From Phycisphaerales bacterium (GTDB taxonomy: Bacteria > Planctomycetota > Phycisphaerae > Phycisphaerales > UBA1924): a stretch of DNA of 64,000 nt. The stretch is from the NCBI GenBank assembly GCA_020849615.1, contig JADLFW010000015.1, positions 1-64,000 on the forward strand. Reading direction: 5' to 3'. Below the pieces are notes generated by a model. It saw only the letters and a list, made by a program, of their open reading frames with translations, searched no databases and was not told where the DNA came from. The position numbers were made by a program, and so were the translations under genes. The stretch's first letter is position 1. Every line of letters starts with the position of its first letter. Shown here in pieces: positions 53,281-64,000 of this stretch.

Positions 53281-56001
53281 TCAGCGCTTCGGGTTCCCCT
53301 CCGCGTCGTACTCGACAGGCTGGGGCAGGCCCAGATCCTTGATCTGCTCGAGGATCACGGCCTTGTCGCCGACCAGCACCAGCACGCCGCGGTCGATCGG
53401 CAGCGCGGTCCTGGCGAGGGTATTGAGGTCCGACGCCGTAGCCTTCGACATCGCCTCCATGTCGCGGCTCACGGTGTCGAAGGGCAGATCGCTGGTGACC
53501 AGCTCCGCCGCGGCGCCCAGCATGCCCGAGAGCCCCTGGAAGCCCCGCACCGTCGAGTTCCGCAGCGTCTCGCTCGCCTTGACAGCTTCCTGCTCCGAGA
53601 CATCGCCGCCGCGCAGGCGGTCAAACTCCTTCATGAACTCCTTGAGCGAGGCCCCGGTAGTGTCGGCCTTCACGCTCGCGCCGGCGGTGAAGGTGCCCAC
53701 GGAGATGTCCATCGCGTAGCCGGACCGGGCCCCGTAGGTGTACCCCTTGTCCTCGCGGAGGTTCTGGTTGAGGCGGCTGGTGAAGCTCCCGCCCAGCAGC
53801 GTGTTGAGCAACTCGCGGTCCACACGCGAACGGTCGGCGTATTTCACGCCCGGGGCGCGGAAGCCGATCATCGTCTGCGTGGCGCCGGGCCGGTCCACGA
53901 CCGCAACCAGCAGTGAATCATGCTTCACGGCCTTCCACTCGGCCTTCCCCGCGGCCCGCGCGGCGCCGCCCGACCACCCGCCCAGCGTCCGGTCGACCAG
54001 TTGCCTGGCTTCCTCGGCCGTGATGTCCCCGGCGATCAGCAGCGTGCTCGTCGCGGGGGTCAGGAGCTCGCCGTACGCATCCCGGGCCGCCTCCAGCGTG
54101 AAGCCGACGACGGAGGATGGAGTTCCATCGACGGGCCAGGCGTACGGATGGTCATCGCCGAAGAGAAGGCGGTTGCCCACCGTCGCCGAGATCGCGCCCG
54201 GCACCTCAAGCTGCTGCTTGAGCCCCTCGATCCGCAGCGATTTCACCCGCTCCCATTCCTTGGCATCAAACCGCGGGCGGCGCACGGCGTCGGCGAACAG
54301 CCCGGCGCCCTTGTCGAGGTTCCGCTTCAGGATGGTCATCGAGAGACTGATCGTCTCGTGGTCTGCGCCGGAGTTGAACGTGCCGCCGATCGTCTGCACG
54401 GCGTCCTCGAACGCCAGGGCATCGAGGTCGCCCGCGCCCTCGCCGAGCATCTCCGCCGCCAGCGAGGCCAGGCCCGGCTGCCCGGGCTTGTCGAGCGCTC
54501 CGCCGGGCCGGGAGATCAGCCGCATCGCGACCAGGGGCAGCTCGGGGCGTGTCCACACGTGGACCTTCAGCCCGTTGTCGGCCGTGAACGACTGCGCCAG
54601 CGGCAGCGTGAACAGGCCCGGGTCGGCATCGGCCGGGCGGGTGTCGCGCGCCGAGGCGGCCCGCTGCGGCTTCTCCGGCAGCACGCGGATGATCACCCGG
54701 GAATCGGGCCTCAGGGTCCGGGCCGACCACTCGCGCACGCCCGCAGGCGTCGCCGCGCGGAAGCGCTCCAGATCCCGCTTGAAGCCGTCGGGCTCGCCCC
54801 AGTAGTACTCGTACTCGTTGAGCATGTCCGCCTTGCGCTCGATGCGCTGCAGGCTGGTGAGCGTCGCCAGCTCGATCGAGGCCTTGTGGCGCTCCAGCTC
54901 CTCGGACGTCGGCCCGTCCTTCACGAACCGGGCCAGCTCCTCATCCATGATGCGCTCGACCTTGTCGAGATCGGCGTCGGGCCGCGTGTAGGCCGCGACC
55001 TGGAAGATCCCGTCGAGGGGGTAGCCCTGCTGCGATGCGGAGACCTCCGCCGCGAGCTTCTCGTCGATCACCAGGCGCCTGTACAGCCGCGAGGATTTGC
55101 CGCCGGCCAGCACATCGGAGGCGAGCTGCATCTCCGCATCGCCATCGCCGAACGCGACGGGGCTGTGGTAGCTGAACTCCACACGGGGCTGGCTCACCTT
55201 GTCGATCGAGGTGAAACGCCGGATCGATTCCAGTTTCACAGGGATCGGGGCCGCGGGCCGGGCGTACTTGCGGGCCACGGGCTGCCCGGCGGGGAGATCC
55301 CCGAACAGCTCGGCCACCATCGGCTTGATGAGCCCGGGATCGAAATCGCCCGCGATGACGAGCGAGGCGTTCGACGGGACGTAGAACGTCGCGAAGAAGT
55401 CCTTGACGTTGGCGACGTTGGCGGCTTCGAGGTCCTGGTGCGTGCCGATGACGCCGTAGTAGTAGGGGTGCGTCGGCTCGTAGAGCAGCTTGAAGACCAT
55501 CTCCCCGGCCTTGCCGTAGGGCGCGTTCTCGACGGTCTGCCGCAGTTCGTTGCGGACGACATCCCGCTGCTTGTCGAGCTTCTCCTGGCTCATGTTCTGG
55601 CCCATGTCCTCGAGCCGGTCGGCGTCGAGCCACAGGAGCGTGGGGAGCAGCTTGGATGGGCCCCACGAGAAGTAGTTGGTGCGGTGCAGGTCGGTCGAGG
55701 CGTTGTTGGCCCCGCCGCCCGACTCCATCAGGACATCGAACTGGTTGCCGGGCACTCGCTGCGTGCCCATGAACATCAGGTGCTCAAACAGGTGCGCGAA
55801 ACCCGAGCGGCCCGGCGGCTCATCCTGGGCGCCGACGCGGTACCAGATGTTGATCGTCGCCACCGGGAGCGAGTGATCCTCGTGCAGGATGACGGTCATC
55901 CCGTTGGGGAGCGAGTACTTTTCGTACGCGACCTGCTGGGCCCGCGCGGGCCCGGCGATCAAGAGGAGCGTGAACAGGGCGGCGGTCACAGCGCAGCGCA
56001 T
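53281..56001 (-). CDS. M16-family zinc metallopeptidase
   Basis: The 906-residue exported protease starts at ATG 56001 (GGAG upstream) with signal peptide (VTAALFTLLLIAGPARAQ). The inverted zinc motif HLFEH is at residues 70-74, with the third ligand region in RNELRQTVEN. Two M16 core halves are fused (second half begins near AADNGLKVHVWTRPELPLVAMR), and the C-half lacks HxxEH, typical of pitrilysin-like proteins. It degrades peptides in the periplasm. Confidence 0.93.
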   Translation of the reverse strand: MRCAVTAALFTLLLIAGPARAQQVAYEKYSLPNGMTVILHEDHSLPVATINIWYRVGAQDEPPGRSGFAHLFEHLMFMGTQRVPGNQFDVLMESGGGANNASTDLHRTNYFSWGPSKLLPTLLWLDADRLEDMGQNMSQEKLDKQRDVVRNELRQTVENAPYGKAGEMVFKLLYEPTHPYYYGVIGTHQDLEAANVANVKDFFATFYVPSNASLVIAGDFDPGLIKPMVAELFGDLPAGQPVARKYARPAAPIPVKLESIRRFTSIDKVSQPRVEFSYHSPVAFGDGDAEMQLASDVLAGGKSSRLYRRLVIDEKLAAEVSASQQGYPLDGIFQVAAYTRPDADLDKVERIMDEELARFVKDGPTSEELERHKASIELATLTSLQRIERKADMLNEYEYYWGEPDGFKRDLERFRAATPAGVREWSARTLRPDSRVIIRVLPEKPQRAASARDTRPADADPGLFTLPLAQSFTADNGLKVHVWTRPELPLVAMRLISRPGGALDKPGQPGLASLAAEMLGEGAGDLDALAFEDAVQTIGGTFNSGADHETISLSMTILKRNLDKGAGLFADAVRRPRFDAKEWERVKSLRIEGLKQQLEVPGAISATVGNRLLFGDDHPYAWPVDGTPSSVVGFTLEAARDAYGELLTPATSTLLIAGDITAEEARQLVDRTLGGWSGGAARAAGKAEWKAVKHDSLLVAVVDRPGATQTMIGFRAPGVKYADRSRVDRELLNTLLGGSFTSRLNQNLREDKGYTYGARSGYAMDISVGTFTAGASVKADTTGASLKEFMKEFDRLRGGDVSEQEAVKASETLRNSTVRGFQGLSGMLGAAAELVTSDLPFDTVSRDMEAMSKATASDLNTLARTALPIDRGVLVLVGDKAVILEQIKDLGLPQPVEYDAEGNPKR

Positions 56002-56662
56002 GCGGAATCTCCGGGGATTGGTTCGGCAAGCGTAGACGATCACGCCCGGCCGCGGTCCGGGACCTTCCGCACGCTCAAGGGCGGAAAAACCGGATGCTGA
56101 ACTGAGTGTTGGCCCCGCGAAAGGCTCCCGGGACGGGGAGGACGCCGCGGGTGGTCGCGTCATCCACCCCGCCCCAGGGAACACACATGCGGCCTGTGAG
56201 CGCCGCGAGCGGCGGCCCGTAAAGCAGCGTCATGCGGGTCGCCCCGCCGATGACGCGCTGGAGTGTTCTCGCGAGCGACCGGAGTTGTGGCCGGTCATCT
56301 CACGCGATCAACGCCCACGTCGCCGGACCCCGGTCGTCGCCCATCATCCCCACCGGACGGCAACGCGGATCGCTCGGCCGGGCCGGATTCCCGCGGCGTG
56401 GCGTCAAGACAAACATACGATAAACGGAAGAATGAGGCTGTCAAGCCTATGACCTTTGGAATGGGATGGGACTTTGCCCTATTTCAAGTGATCTACCTCC
56501 CTTGATTCGTCGCATATCGTTCGGGTAGATTTGTACGCAGGTAATCCACAAACATGCACATCGGGGCGATCTGAGAGACATTGATGTGAAGGGGGCCGAC
56601 GCAAGGGCCGGGTGTTCATCCCAGAGCCCGACATTGACTCACACTCGTGAAGGGGTCGGAAC
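56002..56662. other. Intergenic region between M16 peptidase and Lrp-like gene (661 bp)
   Basis: The region between two divergent genes holds no credible gene. The half nearer the regulator is AT-rich. It includes TTGATT and TAGATT spaced by 18 nt (near 56502-56531) as a possible promoter and an inverted pair ATCTACC (56491-56497) / GGTAGAT (56524-56530), a candidate operator. Nothing else is recognised. Confidence 0.4.
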
Positions 56663-57181
56663 ATGCCACGCACCAGCGATCTACGCAATCGGATCATCAC
56701 CAAGGTTTTTGAGGAGCCCACGATCTCCCGCCACGATCTGGCCCGGGTTCTGGGGGTGAAGTACTCATCGGTTCAGAAGCACCTTGCGCAGCTGGCCCGG
56801 ACCGGCGAGGTGGTCCCCGGGTTTGTCGTCCGCGAGAGCAGCCTGCTCAAGCGGCAGAAGTTCTGGATCTTCGTCGAGACCCGGTTCACGCCCCCCGAGG
56901 CCAGCACCGACGAGAAGCAGAAGGTCGTGCCCTACCAGCAGGAACTCTGCCGCACCATCGTCGACGCCGTGCTGAAGAAGCCCTGGTCGGACACCATCAG
57001 CTACGGCGGCATCCAGATCATGCTGGGCGGCAGCGCCGACCTGGTGCTGACGCTCTACACCAACGACGCCGCGTCGATCTCGCGCTTCGTCACGGACTTC
57101 CTCCGCACCAGGCCCTCGATCGTGCGGACGAGCACCGCGTGGGCGGCGGTCGATCCGTCCGACTCGGCCCGCCCCGGGTAA
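56663..57181 (+). CDS. Winged-helix (Lrp/AsnC-like) transcriptional regulator
   Basis: The 172-residue protein has a winged HTH (ISRHDLARVLGVKYSSVQKHL, then AQLARTGEVVPGFVV) and a C-terminal alpha/beta domain (KFWIFVETRF, SYGGIQIMLGGSADLVLTLY) like Lrp/AsnC RAM-type sensors. GAAGGGG lies upstream of ATG 56663. The fatty-acid transporter gene starts 10 nt downstream, so it may regulate that gene. Confidence 0.8.
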   Translation: MPRTSDLRNRIITKVFEEPTISRHDLARVLGVKYSSVQKHLAQLARTGEVVPGFVVRESSLLKRQKFWIFVETRFTPPEASTDEKQKVVPYQQELCRTIVDAVLKKPWSDTISYGGIQIMLGGSADLVLTLYTNDAASISRFVTDFLRTRPSIVRTSTAWAAVDPSDSARPG

Positions 57182-57191
57182 TCTGCGGGCC

Positions 57192-58622
57192 ATGATCTCC
57201 CGCCTGGGCCTGGTGATCTCGCGTCTCTTTGCGCGCTTCACCCCCGACCCCTTCGTCATCGCGGTGCTGCTGACCGCGCTCACCGCGATCCTCGCCTTCG
57301 CGTTTGGCCCGTTCCCGGGCGCCGGGCCGGGCCCGGCGCCGCTCGACTCGAAGCTCCTCATCCTGCTCGACGCGTGGCGGGCGGGCGATGGTCTGTGGAA
57401 ACTGCTCGCGTTCTCCATGCAGATGTGTTTCGTGCTGGTGACGGGGCACGCCCTCGCGGCCAGCCGCCCGGTGGGCTCTCTGTTGCGGGCGCTGGCGGGG
57501 CTTCCGCGTTCGACCGCTTCCGGCGCTGCGGTGACCGCGCTGGCCGGGTGCCTGTTCTCCTTCGTGAACTGGGGGCTGGGGCTGATCGCGGGCGCGATCG
57601 TGGCCCGGGAAGTCGGCCGCTCGCTGTCCCGCCGCGGCGTCCGGGCCCACTACCCGCTGATCGCGGCGGCGAGTTTCGCGGGATTCATGGTCTGGCACGG
57701 CGGCCTGTCGGGGTCCGCGCCCCTCTCCATGACCTCAGCCGCCTCGATGGCCAAGGTGCTGCCGCCATCCACGATCTCCGCGCTCGACAGCGCCGGGCTG
57801 GGGGCGGGTGTCCCGCTGACGTTCACCACGTTCTCGATGATCAACCTCGCGGTGACGCTCGGGCTGCTGGCGCTCATTCCCGCCTCCGCAGCGCTGCTGG
57901 CGCCGCGGCAGGCGCAGGACTGCGCGCCCATCGATGAGCTCGCGCCCGAGGTGCTCCGAGCCGCCGCCGCCGAGGAGCCGGCCCCCGCGGCCCGGCGGTC
58001 CCCCGCGGAGTGGCTCGACACTTCGCGGTTCATCTCCGTGCTGCTGGCGGTGCCCCTGCTGGCCGCTGTGGCCCGGTTCGGCATCGCGCAGGACCTCCGC
58101 CGGTTCGGCCTCGACGAGGTGAACACCACGATGTTCGCGCTGGGGCTGCTCTTCCACGGCTCGCCCCGCTCGTATCTGGCCGCCGTCGAGGATGGGGCCC
58201 GCGGCTGCGGGGGCATCATCACGCAGTTCCCGCTCTACGCGGGGATCATGGCGCTGATGGTCGCATCGGGGCTCGACGATCTGCTCGCCTCGTTCCTGAC
58301 CGAGCACGCCACCGCCCGCACGCTGCCGATGTACACCTACTTCACCGCCTGCATCGTGAACTTCTTCATCCCCTCGGGCGGGGGCCAGTGGGCGGTGCAG
58401 GGCCCGGTCGCATTGGAGGCGGGCCTGGCCCTGGGAGTGCACCCGGGCAAGATCGTGCTGGCCGTCGCCTACGGCGACCAGGTCACCAACATGCTCCAGC
58501 CCTTCTGGGCCCTGCCGCTGCTGGCGATCACCGGGGTCCGGGCCCGGACGATCGTCGGGTACTCATCGCTGCTGATGGTGGTGGGGGGGCTGTGGATCGC
58601 GATGTGCCTGCTGATCCTCTGA
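57192..58622 (+). CDS. atoE: Short-chain fatty acid transporter (AtoE family)
   Basis: The 476-residue membrane protein matches the short-chain fatty acid transporter family. Signatures are KLLAFSMQMCFVLVTGHALA, FVNWGLGLIAGAIVAREVG, YPLIAAASFAGFMVWHGGLS and FFIPSGGGQWAVQGP. It should import acetoacetate or butyrate-like acids. It is co-transcribed with the upstream regulator. A 23-residue cytoplasmic linker (EVLRAAAAEEPAPAARRSPA) sits in the middle. Confidence 0.9.
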   Translation: MISRLGLVISRLFARFTPDPFVIAVLLTALTAILAFAFGPFPGAGPGPAPLDSKLLILLDAWRAGDGLWKLLAFSMQMCFVLVTGHALAASRPVGSLLRALAGLPRSTASGAAVTALAGCLFSFVNWGLGLIAGAIVAREVGRSLSRRGVRAHYPLIAAASFAGFMVWHGGLSGSAPLSMTSAASMAKVLPPSTISALDSAGLGAGVPLTFTTFSMINLAVTLGLLALIPASAALLAPRQAQDCAPIDELAPEVLRAAAAEEPAPAARRSPAEWLDTSRFISVLLAVPLLAAVARFGIAQDLRRFGLDEVNTTMFALGLLFHGSPRSYLAAVEDGARGCGGIITQFPLYAGIMALMVASGLDDLLASFLTEHATARTLPMYTYFTACIVNFFIPSGGGQWAVQGPVALEAGLALGVHPGKIVLAVAYGDQVTNMLQPFWALPLLAITGVRARTIVGYSSLLMVVGGLWIAMCLLIL

Positions 58623-58662
58623 ATCCGGCGACGCCGGGCCACGGCCCGCTACGCTTGTGTCC

Positions 58663-59535
58663 ATGAGCACCGCGGCCCGCAAGACCGGCGTTCACCGCGC
58701 CAGGACCGAGACCAAGTCGGCCGAGTATGTCCTGGGCACCGACACCGACGAATCGGTGCGCCTGGGACTGCAGCACCGGCTGTGGTCGGCGGCCGCGCAC
58801 GAGATCTGGGAGACCGCCGGGCTGCAGCCCGGCATGACCGCGCTCGACCTGGGGTGCGGGCCCGGCTACGCCACGCTGGACATGGCGCAGATCGTCGGGC
58901 CGCGGGGCCGCGTCATCGGCGTGGATGAATCGGCGACATTCCTCAAGCAGCTCAACGATCAGGCCAAGGCGAGGCGCCTCGAGAACGTCGACCGCGTGCT
59001 GGGCGATGTGCAGAAGCTTGAGGAGGCGATGCCCAGATCGGATGCCTCGATCGACCTGGCGTACGCCCGCTGGGTCTTCTGCTTCCTGCCGCACCCGGAG
59101 TACGTCATCCGCGGGCTGCGGCGGCTGCTCAAGCCGGGCGGGCGGCTCGCGGTGCAGGACTATTTCAACTACGAGGCGATGACGATCGCGCCCAAGAACG
59201 CGGCCTTTTCCAAGGTGATCGCGGCGGTCGGCAAGAGTTGGCGGGCCCGGGGCGGCGATCCCGACATCATGGGTCGGCTGCCGGCGATGCTGGCGGCGGC
59301 GGGGTTCCGGATCGAGCACCTGCAGGCCCGGCAGCGGCTGGCCCGGCCCGGCAGCACGCTGTGGCACTGGCCCGAGAGCTTCTTCAGCAACTACGTGCCG
59401 CGGCTGGCTGAGTCGGGGTTCATCACCGAGGGGGATCGCGATGAGTTCACGGCGCTGTGGAAGTCAACCAGCGAGGATCCCAACGCGTTCATCATGCTGC
59501 CGGCGGTGTACGACCTGGTCGCGGTCCGGCCCTGA
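58663..59535 (+). CDS. Class I SAM-dependent methyltransferase
   Basis: The 290-residue enzyme has motif I LDLGCGPGYATLDMAQIVG and post-I VIGVDESATF. Motif IV is YARWVFCFLPHPEYV. The C-terminal YFNYEAMTIAPKNAAFSKVI and LQARQRLARPG are typical of UbiE-like proteins. It starts at ATG 58663. No operon partner explains its substrate. Confidence 0.9.
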   Translation: MSTAARKTGVHRARTETKSAEYVLGTDTDESVRLGLQHRLWSAAAHEIWETAGLQPGMTALDLGCGPGYATLDMAQIVGPRGRVIGVDESATFLKQLNDQAKARRLENVDRVLGDVQKLEEAMPRSDASIDLAYARWVFCFLPHPEYVIRGLRRLLKPGGRLAVQDYFNYEAMTIAPKNAAFSKVIAAVGKSWRARGGDPDIMGRLPAMLAAAGFRIEHLQARQRLARPGSTLWHWPESFFSNYVPRLAESGFITEGDRDEFTALWKSTSEDPNAFIMLPAVYDLVAVRP

Positions 59536-59540
59536 CTGAC

Positions 59541-61553
59541 CTACTGGTTCCCCGTACGCCGGCCCGTCAGGACGGTCTTGGTGGTCATCTCCTGGCCATC
59601 GCGTTTGTAGACGATCTCGACTTCATCGCCCGGGCTGTGGCCTGCCAGCAGCGGCATCCACGCCTCGACCGAGTCGAGGTCCTTGCCGTTCCAGCGGATC
59701 ATCAGGTCGCCCTTTTTCAGCCCGGCCGTGGCGGCGGGGGTGTCGGGGAAGACATCGCCGACCAGCACACCCTTTTCGGAGCCCGAATAGTCGCCGGGCG
59801 CGATGCCGAAGCGGACGCGCGAGCGGGTCGGGCCGGGGGCGGGCGAATCACCCTGCATCGCGGGCTGCGTCGATGCCGCCGATTCCGCGCCGCTGGGATA
59901 GGCCATCGCCTCCGGGCGCCGGGCCAGGTCGAGCGTCATGCGCTCCACGAGGTCGACCACGCGCGCCGCGCCGTCGTTGTTGATCAGGGCCGCAATATCG
60001 GTCGGCTTGTGGTACTCGGCGTGCAGGCCCGTGAAGAAGAACATGACGGGGATCTGCACCGCGTTGAACGAGGCGTGGTCGGACGGGCCGCCGCCGCCCG
60101 GCTTGGAGGCGATCTTCAGGCCCGAGGAGTCGAAGTAGGGCTTGACGAAGTCGGCGAGGCCCTCGCCGGTGCCGACGCCGCTGATCTCGATCTGCTCATC
60201 CTTCATCCGGCCCACCATGTCGAGGTTGAGCATGATGTAGGTCTTGTCCTTCGGCACCGACGGGTTGCGGACGTAGTGGCGCGAGCCGTTGAGGCCCGAC
60301 TCCTCGGCCGAGAACCCCAGGAAGAGGATCGAGCGGCGGGCCTGGTCGGGCGGGAGCTCGGCGTAGACCTTGCTGAGTCGGTCGGCGAGCACAAGCATCG
60401 CGGAGGTGCCCGAGGCGTTGTCATCGGCGCCGGGGTGCAGCTTGCCCTTGGGTGAGGCGTCCCGCGAGCCGAAATAGCCGTAGCCCACGTGGTCGTAGTG
60501 GGCGCCGATGATGATGTACTGGTCGGCGAGGTCTCCCGCGCCGGCGAGCACACCGCCGACGTTGTCGGTCATGATCGGCTGGCGTTCCACATCGGTCGCG
60601 AGCGTCACCTCGGTGTTGGGCAGGTCGATAATCTCGCCCGATGTGTCGGCGATCTTGCGCAGGTCCATCAGCGAGCGGCCCTGGGCATCGCCGGCCCGGA
60701 CCATGGCGTCGGCCGCCTCGACCGACATCATCACGACCGGCACTTTGCGGGCCTCGCGCCCGGGCCGGCTGCTCTCGATGGTCTCGAGCTTGCTGACGCG
60801 GTCGTCGTTGGCGCCGGGCGCGCAGACGAGGATCACCCCCGCCGCGCCGCGCTCGGTCGCCGCGATGATCTTGGGCTCCAGGGTCGCCGCGAAGGTCCAG
60901 GCGCTCCCGCCCCAGAGGCTCTGGCCGTTCTCATCCATGGGCTCAAACCGCATCACCAGCGCGATCTTGCCCTTCAGGTCGGTCCCCTCGGGGTAGCTGG
61001 TGTAGCCGTTCTCACCCTTGACGATCGAGTACCCGCAGAACGCGACCGGGCAGGTCACATCGCCATCGCCCGAGAAGCCCAGCGTGTTGAAGTCCGTCCC
61101 GCCCCGCAGCGACTTCTCCACGCCCCCCGCCGAGTACGCCACCTTTTCCATGGCGACCTTGAGGTTGGTCCCCATCTGGAACGGCTGGCGGTAGGTCGAT
61201 CCCGGCGTCGAGACTTCCGTCCCGTCGGCCGACTTGGTGACCATCGGGAACGCGGGCGTCAGCCCGAACTTGCGGAAGTTGAACTCGAGGTATTCGGCGG
61301 CCAGCACGTTGCCGCGCGTGCCGGGGGCCCGGCCTTCGAAGAACGGCTGGGCGAGCGTCACGTTGTGGCTCTTGAAGTCCGCCGCGTACGACGCGAGCAC
61401 CGCGGCATCCGCCGGCCTGGTCAGGGCATCACGGCCGGGCCCGGCCGCCAGGGCAGGCCCGCAGAGCGTGATCAGGGCCAGCAGGCCCGCGCGGGATACG
61501 AAGCCGGGCCCGCGCATGGACGGGCGGTTGAATACGACGGAGGGCATGGCCAT
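59541..61553 (-). CDS. M28 aminopeptidase with PA and PDZ domains
   Basis: The 670-residue exported enzyme has a signal peptide (GLLALITLCGPALAAG). A PA-like insert follows (GTDLKGKIALVMRFEP). The zinc peptidase motifs are GAHYDHVGYG, HPGADDNASG, LGFSAEESGLNGSR and MLNLDMVGR, and PSDHASFN supplies the last ligand. A C-terminal PDZ domain ends the protein (DTPAATAGLKKGDLMIRWNG). GAGGAAG is upstream of ATG 61553. It is a periplasmic or surface aminopeptidase. Confidence 0.93.
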   Translation of the reverse strand: MAMPSVVFNRPSMRGPGFVSRAGLLALITLCGPALAAGPGRDALTRPADAAVLASYAADFKSHNVTLAQPFFEGRAPGTRGNVLAAEYLEFNFRKFGLTPAFPMVTKSADGTEVSTPGSTYRQPFQMGTNLKVAMEKVAYSAGGVEKSLRGGTDFNTLGFSGDGDVTCPVAFCGYSIVKGENGYTSYPEGTDLKGKIALVMRFEPMDENGQSLWGGSAWTFAATLEPKIIAATERGAAGVILVCAPGANDDRVSKLETIESSRPGREARKVPVVMMSVEAADAMVRAGDAQGRSLMDLRKIADTSGEIIDLPNTEVTLATDVERQPIMTDNVGGVLAGAGDLADQYIIIGAHYDHVGYGYFGSRDASPKGKLHPGADDNASGTSAMLVLADRLSKVYAELPPDQARRSILFLGFSAEESGLNGSRHYVRNPSVPKDKTYIMLNLDMVGRMKDEQIEISGVGTGEGLADFVKPYFDSSGLKIASKPGGGGPSDHASFNAVQIPVMFFFTGLHAEYHKPTDIAALINNDGAARVVDLVERMTLDLARRPEAMAYPSGAESAASTQPAMQGDSPAPGPTRSRVRFGIAPGDYSGSEKGVLVGDVFPDTPAATAGLKKGDLMIRWNGKDLDSVEAWMPLLAGHSPGDEVEIVYKRDGQEMTTKTVLTGRRTGNQ

Positions 61554-61919
61554 GGGTCGATCTTCCTCGCAATGGGGGCAGAAATCCCCCGGGGATCAGG
61601 CAGTCTACACCGCGCCCCGGCTCGAAGTTACCCGGGGCAAAGACCCCGAACACTGGCGAACCGCCCTCCGAGCCGGGCCGAATCCGCTCGATGCGGTTCA
61701 TCGAAGCGAGTTCGGCCCGGTCTTCTTTCTCCCCAAGTCAGAATTCGGCCCCGATTCGTCCGGCCCGGGCCCGGCGGGCCTCGGGAGTCTTCACCTTCCC
61801 GGGGGCCACACCTACAGTTGGCGACCTGCGGGAAAGCCCGGGATCGGGGGCGAATGGGCGGCGTTTTCCGCCCCGCCGAGCCCACCGGGCCCGGCCCGCC
61901 CTGTTGCCGCCGGAGTCGT
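61554..61919. other. Intergenic region upstream of gcvP (366 bp)
   Basis: No gene or glycine riboswitch is visible. A small hairpin GGGCGG-CGTTTT-CCGCCC lies near 61856-61876. Confidence 0.4.

Positions 61920-64000
<2,081 letters not shown>

Noticed and set aside
53920-56100. 726-residue plus-strand frame antisense to the M16 peptidase
   Set aside because: Composition is artefactual and the peptidase on the other strand has clear motifs.
61554-61919. Glycine riboswitch upstream of gcvP
   Set aside because: Conserved glycine aptamer boxes (tandem GGAGAG/CACCGAAGG-type) were not found. Only a small GC hairpin is present.

Overview
The window is about 64 kb of very GC-rich DNA from a bacterium that is almost certainly a planctomycete, most likely of the class Phycisphaerae. 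The evidence is a surface protein with an N-terminal FDPLEPRTLLS (LEPR-xLL type) motif, a dockerin-bearing secreted propeller, a pseudopilin with the [13 protein letters not shown] signature, a PEP-CTERM-like tail, many CxxC zinc-ribbon membrane proteins, a dispersed repeat containing GACACCGGCT..AGCCGGTGTC, and remnants of a planctomycete-type DDE transposase. No rRNA or tRNA gene was found, so the placement is inference.

Layout. 1-3.5 kb: 3' part of rpoC with a strong terminator. 3.6-7.9 kb (minus): a small [2Fe-2S] protein, then a three-gene surface operon (pseudopilin, PQQ-like propeller with dockerin, PEP-CTERM-like protein) read from a promoter and a cobalamin riboswitch at 7.6-7.8 kb. 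8-16 kb: a PPK2 polyphosphate kinase, an isoaspartyl peptidase/asparaginase, an ECF sigma operon, a large CAP-domain surface protein and zinc-ribbon membrane proteins. 16.5-25.6 kb: a MoxR ATPase, a lipoprotein, a Tat-exported alkaline phosphatase, a BatA-like VWA protein, rlmE, iscX, a YHS-domain protein and ISC-type ferredoxin. 25.7-39.6 kb: a GT2 glycosyltransferase with a LAB_N partner, a LON-domain protein, a YhaM-like nuclease, an ABC ATPase, a STAS protein, gyrA, a large secreted protein and rpsA. 39.6-42.9 kb: a mobile-element graveyard with an intact TnpA_REP transposase flanked by REP-type hairpins and tandem repeats, three transposase fragments and one AT-rich secreted gene. 43-64 kb: glutamate dehydrogenase, a CAT-fold acyltransferase-like protein, an SDR, a second ECF sigma cassette, endonuclease IV, a TPR lipoprotein, an M16 protease, an Lrp-like regulator with a short-chain fatty acid transporter, a methyltransferase, an M28/PDZ peptidase and the 5' part of gcvP.

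The most interesting system is the cobalamin-riboswitch operon. It holds no recognised B12 biosynthesis enzyme or TonB-dependent transporter. It encodes three exported proteins whose general architecture (a riboswitch-linked surface protein plus a beta-propeller) recalls the B12-capturing surface proteins of Bacteroidetes, with a pseudopilin added. This suggests an undescribed planctomycete B12 capture or delivery apparatus. That function is inferred; only the riboswitch boxes and gene order are directly visible.

Much of the rest is housekeeping (transcription, replication, translation, repair, Fe-S maintenance, glycine and glutamate catabolism) mixed with secreted proteins of unknown role. 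Translational coupling through ATGA or GTGA overlaps is common and helps define operons.
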